Source of the DNA: Pirellulaceae bacterium
GTDB taxonomy: Bacteria > Planctomycetota > Planctomycetia > Pirellulales > Pirellulaceae
NCBI GenBank assembly: GCA_019636375.1
Contig: JAHBXS010000001.1
Location: 1,240,001 to 1,304,000, forward strand
Reading direction: 5' to 3'
DNA length: 64,000 bases
Below are positions 33,642-41,779 of the stretch, piece by piece (position 1 is the first letter of the stretch; each line of letters begins with the position of its first letter). The translations under genes and the position numbers were made by a program. The notes under the pieces were generated by a model that saw only the letters and a program-made list of their open reading frames with translations, made no database searches and was not told where the DNA came from.

Positions 33642-34967
33642 TTACTGGAACTCACGCAGCACCCAGTCGCAAATTGCGGTATCTTGAATTCTGTCATTTA
33701 GCTTCTGGCGACATCCGACGGTTGCAAAGACTGCTTGGGCGGCGTTTTCTGGGGTAACGATACCATGCGAACCCTTGATCAGAGTCGCGTCTAATGGGAT
33801 CGACTTTGTCGGCATGTCGATAAAAAGTTCGACCGGGTCGTACCCAGGCTTGCGATGAATATCAACCGTTTTGGCAAAGGTCGGAGCAAGCTGATCGTCA
33901 AGCCACCAATAGTAGGCCTGCCAGCTATTCGGCGTCGAGATCAACACAAGATCGCCTGATCGCTCGTGATCCACTCCGAATTCTCTGCGTTCATCACCTA
34001 CCAAAACCCTGTCAATTCCCGGCACGTTTCGCAAAACCGCTGCAGCAGCGGAAATCGTTTCGGAGTTTCGATCTTTCACGAAGACGTGACCCAATTGATG
34101 GTCCACGAGAACCCATGCCGGAGTGTTTTCAAAGTCGATTAACTCGCGACCTTCGTCGTCCAAACGAACATGGAGCAAACCAGCCTCTCGCAAAACGCGA
34201 TTGGGGTAGGTCACGTGATCAACACTAGAGATCACATACTCACTGAGGATTACCCATTTCGAATCTCGATCAGCGTAAACGGCTTCGATTTGCGGAATGA
34301 ATTCGCTGAGAAGTTGATCCAGTTCACTCACGGCCTTAATTGCAGCCGGACTATCGGGACCCGACTTTTGTGCAGCGTAATCCAAATGTGGCAGATAGAC
34401 ATAAAAGAAATCAGGAAGGAATCGCTCAGCGGCGATTTTTGCAGATTGGCAAATCCACGTCGAAGACTTGATGTTGGCAATCGGTCCCCAAAAATGCTGC
34501 AAGGGGAAGTGGCCTAGGGTCGCCAACAAATCTCCATAAAATTCTTGAGGCTTCGTGTAACACCACAACTCCTCGCTTCCATCCGGTTTATGAATCGGGG
34601 CCGGCATCGACACGTAGTCCGCATCACATTTTTTGGAGAGCATTGGAAACCACGCCGCAGAACGAAGCGCCGGGTCCAACTCCTTCAAACGATCCCAGAT
34701 TTGCGGGCGCTGAATGACTGAATTGGGGGCGGTCCACATTTCCACTCGATTTGAGTCTCGCCAGAAAAAACCGTTGGCAATCACCCCGTGCTCTTGCGGC
34801 AGCGTTCCAGTTAACATCGTTGTCTGGGCCGGCCAAGTCACGCTGGGAAACGAATGCTGAAGCCCGCCGACTTCGCCTCGTTCAAGGTGGCTGCTGGTGA
34901 AAGGCATGTGTTGCAAGTCTTTGAGACGCAACCCTGGGATGGTCAGCATAAAGAGTGGGGATTTCAT
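33642..34967 (-). CDS. Alkaline phosphatase/type I phosphodiesterase family protein
   Basis: 441 residues, with the nucleophile region FPSVTWPAQTTMLTG and other metal-site residues (PHLDY, KGSHG). The fold is that of nucleotide pyrophosphatase/phosphodiesterases. No signal peptide, so it acts in the cytoplasm. Its ATG comes directly after the stop of the TIM-barrel gene (TAAATG). Such a phosphodiesterase beside a xylose-isomerase-like barrel recalls ebo-type clusters of unknown metabolism, but other ebo genes are not seen here. The substrate is not known. Confidence 0.78.
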   Translation of the reverse strand: MKSPLFMLTIPGLRLKDLQHMPFTSSHLERGEVGGLQHSFPSVTWPAQTTMLTGTLPQEHGVIANGFFWRDSNRVEMWTAPNSVIQRPQIWDRLKELDPALRSAAWFPMLSKKCDADYVSMPAPIHKPDGSEELWCYTKPQEFYGDLLATLGHFPLQHFWGPIANIKSSTWICQSAKIAAERFLPDFFYVYLPHLDYAAQKSGPDSPAAIKAVSELDQLLSEFIPQIEAVYADRDSKWVILSEYVISSVDHVTYPNRVLREAGLLHVRLDDEGRELIDFENTPAWVLVDHQLGHVFVKDRNSETISAAAAVLRNVPGIDRVLVGDERREFGVDHERSGDLVLISTPNSWQAYYWWLDDQLAPTFAKTVDIHRKPGYDPVELFIDMPTKSIPLDATLIKGSHGIVTPENAAQAVFATVGCRQKLNDRIQDTAICDWVLREFQ

Positions 34968-35825
34968 TTAACTCCAATCGCTTTGCGGTGTCGAGGACAC
35001 GTTGACTAATGGTGACAAGAACTGAAATGACTTGCAAACTGCGTTGACGGCATCATGGCTATGGCGACTCAGTTCAACCACAACCGGTCCATCGTACTCG
35101 ATACGATTGAGGGCTTCCATGATGGGAGGGAAATGCATTGCCCCGTCGCCAAACATCAGATGTTCATGAACTCCCGGACGCATATCTTCCAGGTGAACGT
35201 TAATTATTTGCTCGCGACAACGGTGGATATAGTCGCCGATTGGCAATTCGCCTTGACAAAACAAATGCCCGATGTCCATCGTCAACTTGAGGCGAGGGTG
35301 CTCAACCCACTGACGCAAGCGTTCGTAGGCCGCAATTGTATCCACAAACATCCCAGGTTCAGGTTCGAAACCGATCAGCACTTCGTATTGATCGGCCAAT
35401 TTCAAAACGCGTTCGAGGTTGATCGCGAGGCTGTCCCAGGCTTGTTGCAAATCCCAATCGCGTGGTTTGGGGCCGGACCAAATCGAAACACAATGACTGG
35501 CCTGCTCATTTGCAAGTTGACATGCGTATTCAATGAGGTTTATTCGTGGCGAGGCCACTTCGACGGGTGCGACGAGGGACGGAGCATGTTTCTGACGCGA
35601 ATCAAGTAAGAATCGCGCGCCCGTTTCGATGACGCTAGAGAGCTTGAGGGCTTGTAGTTTTTTAGCAATGACTCGGCGTTGATGCAAAGAGTCAACGGCA
35701 AAAGGTGAGAGCCATTGATGATCAATCGTGATCCCTACGCATCGATAACCGGTCTCGGCGAGCAATTCGAGCGCGGCAAGCGGGTTGTGATGAGCCAACC
35801 CATTGGTGTTATAGCCGAGAATCAT
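34968..35825 (-). CDS. Sugar phosphate isomerase/epimerase-like TIM barrel protein
   Basis: 285 residues of the xylose-isomerase-like TIM-barrel superfamily: LGYNTNGLAHHNP at the first strand, a Glu in LIGFEPEPGMF, DIGHLFCQGE, and NVHLEDMRPGVHEHLMFGDG, where Glu, Asp and His would bind a divalent metal. Middle gene of a tight three-gene operon (BON protein, this gene, phosphodiesterase) with 1 and 0 bp spacings. A role with the phosphodiesterase in metabolising a phosphorylated or sugar-like molecule is inferred. Confidence 0.8.
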   Translation of the reverse strand: MILGYNTNGLAHHNPLAALELLAETGYRCVGITIDHQWLSPFAVDSLHQRRVIAKKLQALKLSSVIETGARFLLDSRQKHAPSLVAPVEVASPRINLIEYACQLANEQASHCVSIWSGPKPRDWDLQQAWDSLAINLERVLKLADQYEVLIGFEPEPGMFVDTIAAYERLRQWVEHPRLKLTMDIGHLFCQGELPIGDYIHRCREQIINVHLEDMRPGVHEHLMFGDGAMHFPPIMEALNRIEYDGPVVVELSRHSHDAVNAVCKSFQFLSPLVNVSSTPQSDWS

Positions 35826-35826
35826 G

Positions 35827-36063
35827 TTAGGTAAACGGTTCAGAAACCACCCTCAAGTGGTTTTCAATCCGTTCAATCGCTGGGATTGAACGGAGTGCTT
35901 CCTGGGCAAGTTGTTTTTCGAAAAAACTTGCGACAGTTCCCTCAAGAGTTACTTTGTCTTCGCCATCCATCTTAAAATGAACATGGCGTCGTTGCAAATG
36001 AGGATGGTTTACGAAGACCAAGCTAATTTTTTGAGCAAGGTTGTTAAATTCAGAAGCAATCAT
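35827..36063 (-). CDS. BON domain protein
   Basis: A small protein of 78 residues. Residues about 30-75 match one BON domain, with KVTLEGTVASFFEKQLAQEA and a final IERIENHLRV. BON domains bind phospholipid or other proteins. There is no signal peptide. Its stop lies 1 base before the ATG of the TIM-barrel gene. The 36064-36407 gap upstream shows no promoter or riboswitch that I can support. Confidence 0.8.
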   Translation of the reverse strand: MIASEFNNLAQKISLVFVNHPHLQRRHVHFKMDGEDKVTLEGTVASFFEKQLAQEALRSIPAIERIENHLRVVSEPFT

Positions 36064-36407
36064 AGGTGTTGTGGTCGCGCTACTCGCGAACAGATTTTAA
36101 GGTCAGTCGCCTACCAAAGGCGTCTTCGAAAATACACTTTGCTGAGTTTTTCGGTGAAAATTAATGGGTGGATGAGTCGCAATCTGAGGTGTTTCCTTCC
36201 GACTATATGGCTGATGCGGGGTTTGTTGGGCAATGCAAAAAAATTTTAGTCGGCAAGATCGAATCGAGCGTTTCGTTGGGGCGTTCGGCAACGTTTGCGG
36301 GGGAGTTTCCGGCCATCACTTTGCTGCCTACCCCTGATTTATTATTGTTGCGTCTTATTTTAAAATGGGTTTAGTCTCAGGTTTTTAGGAAAGTGAAGGA
36401 GAGCGTT

Positions 36408-37523
36408 TTGGCGAGTACATCTGAAAATTGCATGGCAACAGTTTTAAAGGACTGGCACGTTGCTCACGGAGGGCGGATGGTCGAATTCGCGGGCTGGCTG
36501 ATGCCAGTGCAATATTCGACGATCATTGAGGAACACCAATCAACGCGAACCGCCGTCGGGATTTTTGACGTCTCTCACATGGGCCGATTTTATTTTAATG
36601 GTTCGGGTATTGCCGAGTTTTTGGATCGATTAACAACGCGGCGCGTCGTCGGGACTGAACTAGGGCGAATTCGCTATTCGTTGATGACTAACGAAGCAGG
36701 CAATATTCTTGACGATGTTTTAGTGTACCGTTTGCCAGATGGAGGCGACGCTGAATACATGATGGTGGTGAATGCTGGAAATCGATTAAAGATTCGTCAA
36801 TGGCTTGAAACGCGACTTCTGAACTCCACGATTGAATTTGCCGACCGAACTCTTGAAACGGCTATGATTGCTGTGCAGGGTCCACTTGCTTGTGACTTGA
36901 TTAAAGGACTGGGGTCGGTGAATCCGAACGACCTTAAGTACTACGCCTGCGAATGGGGGCAAGTCTGCGGTCATGAGGCTCTTGTCAGTCGCACAGGCTA
37001 CACCGGGGAAGACGGGTGCGAAGTGATTGTTGCAGCCGACGTTGCCGTAGAAATCGCGACGACAATTGAACAAGCTGCTGCGAAAATTGGGGGACGTCCT
37101 GCCGGATTGGGAGCGCGAGACACCTTGCGACTTGAAGCGGCGATGCCGCTCTACGGACACGAACTGACCGAGTCGATCAATGCCGCACAAACCGAGTTGG
37201 GCTTTGCAATCAACCTCAAGGATCGGGAATTTGTTGGCCGCGACGCAATTTTGACCGCGAAAAAAGCAGGGTTGCCGACCCGGGTGGGCCTAGTGCTGGA
37301 GGGCAAACGTGCTGCTCGTGAGGAATGTTCGATTATGCTGGGAGACCAGAAAATCGGTTTTGTCACCAGTGGCACGTTTTCGCCGACGTTGCAACAGGCA
37401 ATTTCGATGGGATACGTCGCTCCGGAGCACACCGCCGTTGGAACAGCCGTCGAGATCGACATTCGCGGCAACGGGACGCCAGCGAAAATCGTTGCTTTGC
37501 CGTTCTATTCTCGTAGCCAGTGA
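36408..37523 (+). CDS. gcvT: Aminomethyltransferase, glycine cleavage T protein
   Basis: 371 residues from the TTG at 36408, chosen because AAGGAGAG lies five bases upstream; a GTG at 36393 and an ATG at 36432 are alternatives. The motifs FAGWLMPVQY, FDVSHMGRFYF, ILDDVLVYR and RTGYTGEDGCE are those of GcvT, with the folate-binding Glu/Asp region. It transfers the C1 unit of glycine to tetrahydrofolate. gcvH follows after 60 bp. No glycine riboswitch is apparent upstream. Confidence 0.95.
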   Translation: MASTSENCMATVLKDWHVAHGGRMVEFAGWLMPVQYSTIIEEHQSTRTAVGIFDVSHMGRFYFNGSGIAEFLDRLTTRRVVGTELGRIRYSLMTNEAGNILDDVLVYRLPDGGDAEYMMVVNAGNRLKIRQWLETRLLNSTIEFADRTLETAMIAVQGPLACDLIKGLGSVNPNDLKYYACEWGQVCGHEALVSRTGYTGEDGCEVIVAADVAVEIATTIEQAAAKIGGRPAGLGARDTLRLEAAMPLYGHELTESINAAQTELGFAINLKDREFVGRDAILTAKKAGLPTRVGLVLEGKRAAREECSIMLGDQKIGFVTSGTFSPTLQQAISMGYVAPEHTAVGTAVEIDIRGNGTPAKIVALPFYSRSQ

Positions 37524-37583
37524 TTCAATTCGTCATTTTTTGAATTCGTAAACTTTTTTTCAATATTTGGAGAACTCAATTTT

Positions 37584-37967
37584 ATGGACCCCAATCAACT
37601 GAAGTATGCAGAAACTCACGAATGGGCCTTTGTCGAAGGGGACACTGCCACTGTTGGGATCACTGCTCACGCCGTCGAGCAATTGACCGACTTGGTTTAC
37701 ATGGATTTGCCTCAGGTAGGAGGTCAGGTAAGTGCCGGAAAACCATTCGGAGAAGTGGAATCGGTGAAGGCGACTAGTGATCTTTACAGCCCGGTCGATG
37801 GCGAAGTGATTGAGGTCAACACCGCTCTGCCAGATCGTTTGGAAATTCTGAATTCGGACCCCTACGGACAGGGTTGGATCATGAAAGTGAAGCTTTCTAG
37901 CCAAGACTCCTTAAACAAACTTCTTGATTTGGCCGCTTACGAACAGCAATGCTCGGAACACGGGTAA
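37584..37967 (+). CDS. gcvH: Glycine cleavage H protein
   Basis: 127 residues, with the lipoyl-lysine at Lys62 in the motif ESVKATSDLYSP and the family opening KYAETHEWAF. It shuttles the aminomethyl group between the P, T and L proteins. It lies between gcvT and a lipoate ligase gene, so the window groups the protein, a partner enzyme and the enzyme that may modify it. GGAG lies before the ATG. Confidence 0.96.
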   Translation: MDPNQLKYAETHEWAFVEGDTATVGITAHAVEQLTDLVYMDLPQVGGQVSAGKPFGEVESVKATSDLYSPVDGEVIEVNTALPDRLEILNSDPYGQGWIMKVKLSSQDSLNKLLDLAAYEQQCSEHG

Positions 37968-37992
37968 GACTTGGTACTACCTCGCTCGCCGA

Positions 37993-38736
37993 ATGAAAAC
38001 GTTACTGTTGATCGATGATCCTCCAGCGCCAGGTTCCTGGAACATGGCGTTCGACCAAGCTCTGCTCGAGCATGTCGATGAAATCGGTGTGAATGTCCTA
38101 CGATTCTATCGCTGGAGTCCCGCGACGTTGTCATTGGGCTATTTCCAGCATTACGACGAGCGAGCTTACCATGCAAGTTCTCAATCGTTGGATACCGTCC
38201 GACGGGCATCTGGGGGCGGAGCGATTGTGCACGATCAAGAATTAACGTACAGCTTGGTTGTGCCTATTTCTTCTCGTTGGGCTCAAAGCAATCGCAGACT
38301 GTATGACATCGTGCATCAAGCAGTCTTGGAACAATTAGGCCAGCAAGGAATCACTGCCCAACTGCACGATGATGAAAAGGGGGTTCGTGGTCGGGAAAAT
38401 CCCTTACTTTGCTTTCAACGACGGGCGGATGGTGATATTTTAATTGATGGGCACAAGATCGGCGGCAGCGCGCAGCGACGGGGCCGCAACGCATTGTTGC
38501 AGCACGGAAGCATCCTATTGCAACAGTCGGAATATGCACCGGAATTGCCCGGAATTTTCGAACTGACGGGAGTCGCGATTGACGACCGGGTACTTTCGAG
38601 AAAAATGGCTGAATCGATCAGTCGGGACATGGGTTTAAACATCGAGAATTTCGCTTTTAACCTCGAATTGAGAGAACGGGCTCGCGAAATAGAAGAAAAC
38701 CGATTTCTGGCTGATTCTTGGACGAAAAACCGTTAA
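37993..38736 (+). CDS. Lipoate-protein ligase A family protein
   Basis: 247 residues from the ATG at 37993 (the frame runs further upstream into gcvH). It shows the LplA/LipM/biotin-ligase fold: NMAFDQALLEH, TLSLGYFQHYDE, RRASGGGAIVHDQELTYS and DGHKIGGSAQRR with the Lys that binds lipoyl-AMP. It either ligates lipoate or transfers octanoate. With gcvH 25 bases upstream it most likely modifies GcvH. LplA and LipM cannot be told apart here, so no gene symbol is given. Confidence 0.88.
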   Translation: MKTLLLIDDPPAPGSWNMAFDQALLEHVDEIGVNVLRFYRWSPATLSLGYFQHYDERAYHASSQSLDTVRRASGGGAIVHDQELTYSLVVPISSRWAQSNRRLYDIVHQAVLEQLGQQGITAQLHDDEKGVRGRENPLLCFQRRADGDILIDGHKIGGSAQRRGRNALLQHGSILLQQSEYAPELPGIFELTGVAIDDRVLSRKMAESISRDMGLNIENFAFNLELRERAREIEENRFLADSWTKNR

Positions 38737-38803
38737 AACCCAATATGCTTCACGTGTCTTCATCGAATCCTCCTTGAAAACATTAAATTCTCCCCCCTTG
38801 CGC

Positions 38804-38833
38804 TTGCATTTAGGGGGAAGTTCTGAATAAAAT
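38804..38833 (+). promoter_or_regulatory. Candidate sigma70-type promoter of the FHA gene
   Basis: TTGCAT at 38804-38809, an 18-base spacer, and TAAAAT at 38828-38833, about 100 bases upstream of the FHA start. Confidence 0.5.
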
Positions 38834-38934
38834 ACCGGTATGAAGAAATCGAGAAGCCTGTCTATAAAAACGTTTGTTTTTCGACAGATCGACCGATAAT
38901 GGTTGCTGGGATGTGCTGATTTGAGGGAGTCAAA

Positions 38935-39618
38935 ATGCAGGTCAAGTTGAAAGTCATTGGCGGAAAGAATGACGGGAAAGAAATCAAAGTTACTGTCCCT
39001 GAATTTGTGATTGGCCGTGGTGACGATGCTCATTTGAAACCAGTCAGTGACCTAATCAGTCGTCGTCATTGCTCTATCAAAATCGAAGGTGGCAAGGTCA
39101 TCGTCGCTGACCTGGGGAGTCGCAATGGCAGCTTTGTCAATGGACAGCAATTAGCTGATCAACACATCGCAAAAGCCGGGGACATCTTAAGAGTCGGACG
39201 CTTGCAGTTTGAAATCATGATCGATGTGGCGCAGCCAAGCCAAAAACGTCCGAAGATCGAAGGTGTTGCAGAAGCAGTCGCACGAACTGCCGAAACGACT
39301 AACAAAAATCTTGACAAATTTGAGGATAGTATCTCAGGTTGGCTTGAAGACGACCAAGACAATGCGTCAATGTCCGACACAACAACTCAATTGAGTTTGG
39401 AGGACACCAAGGCAATTCTCGCTGAAGCTGAACGCAAAGCTCGCGAAAAAGAAATACTCAAAAAGAATCCCGATTCCGGAATTTTCAAAAAAGATGAAAC
39501 TCCGAGTTCTGAGAAAAAATCAGGAACCGGGAAACTACCGCCTCTTCCAAAACACTCGCACGATTCTTCAAAAGTGGCGGCTGACGATGTGCTGAGAAAA
39601 TTCTTTAATCGGCGTTAG
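38935..39618 (+). CDS. FHA domain protein
   Basis: 227 residues. The forkhead-associated domain is at 1-95, with FVIGRGDDAHLKPVSDLISR and RHCSIKIEG and DLGSRNGSFVNG, keeping the Arg, Ser, Arg/His and Asn that bind phosphothreonine. The rest is charged and likely disordered, with a Lys-rich end. It probably reads out Ser/Thr kinase signalling, which fits the kinase genes in the window, but no kinase is directly adjacent. GAGGGAG lies before the ATG. Confidence 0.9.
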   Translation: MQVKLKVIGGKNDGKEIKVTVPEFVIGRGDDAHLKPVSDLISRRHCSIKIEGGKVIVADLGSRNGSFVNGQQLADQHIAKAGDILRVGRLQFEIMIDVAQPSQKRPKIEGVAEAVARTAETTNKNLDKFEDSISGWLEDDQDNASMSDTTTQLSLEDTKAILAEAERKAREKEILKKNPDSGIFKKDETPSSEKKSGTGKLPPLPKHSHDSSKVAADDVLRKFFNRR

Positions 39619-39843
39619 CCACGATATCGACCCCTCAGTCTGTCCTTTCTGCAGCGGCGTTTTCGTTGCCGGTTTCTTTTTGTTGAATTCTCCCCCACCC
39701 GTAGCCGATTTTCGCGAATCTCGCACCGCTTGCGTGCAATTGACCGCATCTTTCAAATGATTCGAAAAAAGCACGGCACAAAATTCAAATAATTCTTAAA
39801 TAACACGCCCCCCATAGCGAATTGATTAACAGTCTCAATTTGG

Positions 39844-39871
39844 GAATTTTTGGGAAGTTTCCTAAAAATTC
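39844..39871. other. Perfect-stem hairpin upstream of the sigma-factor gene
   Basis: GAATTTTTGGGAA and TTCCTAAAAATTC form a 13-bp stem (one G-T pair) with a 2-base gap, about 110 bases before the sigma-factor start. It may be an operator or just a palindrome. Nothing else is seen in 39619-39982. Confidence 0.35.
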
Positions 39872-39982
39872 AGATAAATTGCCGTGGGCCTTGCGTAGAA
39901 ACTGCGACTACTCCCTTATTAGCCCTTGAAACCACAGGGTTCAAAATCGGGTAGAATGTGCAACATTAGAAGGAGCCGTGTT

Positions 39983-40543
39983 TTGGCGGGTGAAATGAAC
40001 GTTTTGATTGATCGCTGCCTAGATGGGCAGGATTCTGCATTTTCCGAACTCATTCGACGCTATCAAGGAATGGTGTACGGCCTGTGTGTGCGAATGCTAG
40101 GTCAGCGTGAAGACGCTGAGGACGCTACGCAAGAGACTTTTGTACGGGTCTGTAAAAACCTGCATCAATGGGATCCGCAACGAGCTTTTGAGCCTTGGCT
40201 AATGACGATTGCAGGGAATCGTTGCCGAACTCGATTGGCCAAACGAAGCCGCAGACCCTCGCAGATTTCTTTGGAACATCCGATTCCCGACCAGTCATTT
40301 TTGGAGACTGAAGCCAGATTCTTAGCCGAAGAGATTGAGTCGGTTGTCGAAACACTCAAGCCCGATAGCCGCGGCGCTTTCTTGCTGTTTTATCGTGAGC
40401 AACTCTCCTATCAAGAAATTGCTAATCGCCTGAATGTCCCATTGGGAACCGTCAAAACATGGGTACATCGAGCAAGGAAAGAGCTGGTAGATAAATTGAA
40501 ACTACGAGGAACGTTGGATGGCCAAAAATCCGCAATGCGATGA
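39983..40543 (+). CDS. RNA polymerase sigma factor, sigma-70 family (ECF type)
   Basis: 186 residues from the TTG at 39983, chosen because AAGGAG sits seven bases upstream. Region 2 is AFSELIRRYQGMVYGLC and DAEDATQETFVRVCKNL, and region 4 is LSYQEIANRLNVPLGTVKTW with HRARKEL. This is a group IV (ECF-like) sigma factor. The anti-sigma gene starts inside its end (26-base overlap), the normal pairing for such a regulator. The regulon is not visible. Confidence 0.9.
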   Translation: MAGEMNVLIDRCLDGQDSAFSELIRRYQGMVYGLCVRMLGQREDAEDATQETFVRVCKNLHQWDPQRAFEPWLMTIAGNRCRTRLAKRSRRPSQISLEHPIPDQSFLETEARFLAEEIESVVETLKPDSRGAFLLFYREQLSYQEIANRLNVPLGTVKTWVHRARKELVDKLKLRGTLDGQKSAMR

Positions 40544-41213
40544 ATTTCAAGATTTGATAAACGAATTACTCGATTGCTCGCTGGACCCGGCAGATGACCT
40601 GCGAGTGTCTGAACATGCTCATTCGTGTCACGATTGCCAGGCGATTTTGAGCCAATATCGCCAGATGGAGTTATTGACTCGTTTTGCCTTTCGTTCGATT
40701 GACGACGATTGTTTTGGAAATGCTCAAAGTCAAAATCAGAAGGGCGAGGGATTCGATACAAGGCCCATCCGTCAACTCGATTTGGATTCTGTTGGTTTAA
40801 ACGGCGAAACTGCTTACTCAGGGGGTCGCCATGTATTGCCAAAACGGCCAATTCGAACGATCTTAGGTACGTTGGCAGCGTCTGTCTTGGTGCTGGTCTT
40901 TTTCGAGCGACCTAGCTCCCTTCAACCCGAGCACTTAAACGTCGCGTCAACGACTTCACCCAGCTCCAGCGAAAATTCTCCTTCGAAAGATCTCGTTGCT
41001 CAAGATCGAACGCGGCCTGCAACACGAATTTTCACTTGGCCGAATTGTTACGAAATCACGTCCGAACTGCCCGGAATTCGCCCGATTCGAAGTTCCGTGG
41101 ACGCCACTTTAAACATGCTCCACCAAATTGTCCCCGCAGAATTCCGTTTACCACAATCAAACAAACCGCTGGGGCATGGTGACGGCGATAGAGTTCATAT
41201 CCAAGTCGTTTGA
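40518..41213 (+). CDS. Putative zinc-finger anti-sigma factor
   Basis: 231 residues. The N-terminus has the zf-HC2-like pattern CDEFQDLINELLD with HAHSCHDCQ (Cys, His-x3-Cys-x2-Cys), a transmembrane helix near 112-130 (TILGTLAASVLVLVFF), and an extracytoplasmic tail rich in Ser and Pro. It overlaps the sigma gene by 26 bases. By position and domain it holds the sigma factor at the membrane. The tail shows no recognised sensor. Confidence 0.8.
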   Translation: MAKNPQCDEFQDLINELLDCSLDPADDLRVSEHAHSCHDCQAILSQYRQMELLTRFAFRSIDDDCFGNAQSQNQKGEGFDTRPIRQLDLDSVGLNGETAYSGGRHVLPKRPIRTILGTLAASVLVLVFFERPSSLQPEHLNVASTTSPSSSENSPSKDLVAQDRTRPATRIFTWPNCYEITSELPGIRPIRSSVDATLNMLHQIVPAEFRLPQSNKPLGHGDGDRVHIQVV

Positions 41214-41374
41214 CCGAAAAACGTGTTACAACTGGTACCGTTTAACGGGCGAACATCGGTTTTTGGCTAAATTTTCAGAATTTTGGCCAAAGTTTCTCTC
41301 CGTGATTTATTTTTCCTAGTTGCCTCAAGCGGCTCAATAGGTAAAAATTTTCTATTCACGGGTTGGCCTCAAAA

Positions 41375-41740
41375 ATGTCAAATTCATCTCGATCGAGTAC
41401 CAAGAATTCCAAGGTTTCCAATGAAACAGGTCACCGTAAGGGCGGTGATCGACGCGAAAAAAGCATTCCGGTCTCGGTGGATCGCAGAAAAGGCGCGCGG
41501 CGCCGGAATATTGACCCGACAACCTGCGAACGGGATTATTCCGATGCGGAAATTGAATTTATGACAGCGATGGACGATTACAAGCGATCCAGTGGACGAA
41601 TGTTTCCGACTTGCTCAGAAATCTTAGAGGTGTTTCTGAAACTGGGCTATCGCAAATTAGATTCGCATTCCCCCCTCGCAATTTCGGATTTTGACTTGAC
41701 TGCGGGCCTATTGAGCCCAACCGAAGCTCACGCTGAATAA
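41375..41740 (+). CDS. Conserved hypothetical protein, planctomycete type
   Basis: 121 residues from the ATG at 41375 (a TTG at 41363 is in frame). The first 50 residues are basic and Ser-rich, and likely disordered. The C-terminal half has [20 protein letters not shown] and [14 protein letters not shown], a small helical motif I associate with planctomycete proteins. The function is not known. It stands alone on the plus strand with no ribosome site that stands out. Confidence 0.6.
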   Translation: MSNSSRSSTKNSKVSNETGHRKGGDRREKSIPVSVDRRKGARRRNIDPTTCERDYSDAEIEFMTAMDDYKRSSGRMFPTCSEILEVFLKLGYRKLDSHSPLAISDFDLTAGLLSPTEAHAE

Positions 41741-41779
41741 ACTCGACCAATGGCGCAAGCCAACGGCCACTTTGAGCAA

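Noticed and set aside
36064..36407. Glycine riboswitch upstream of gcvT
   Set aside because: The conserved glycine-aptamer motifs are not seen in this gap.
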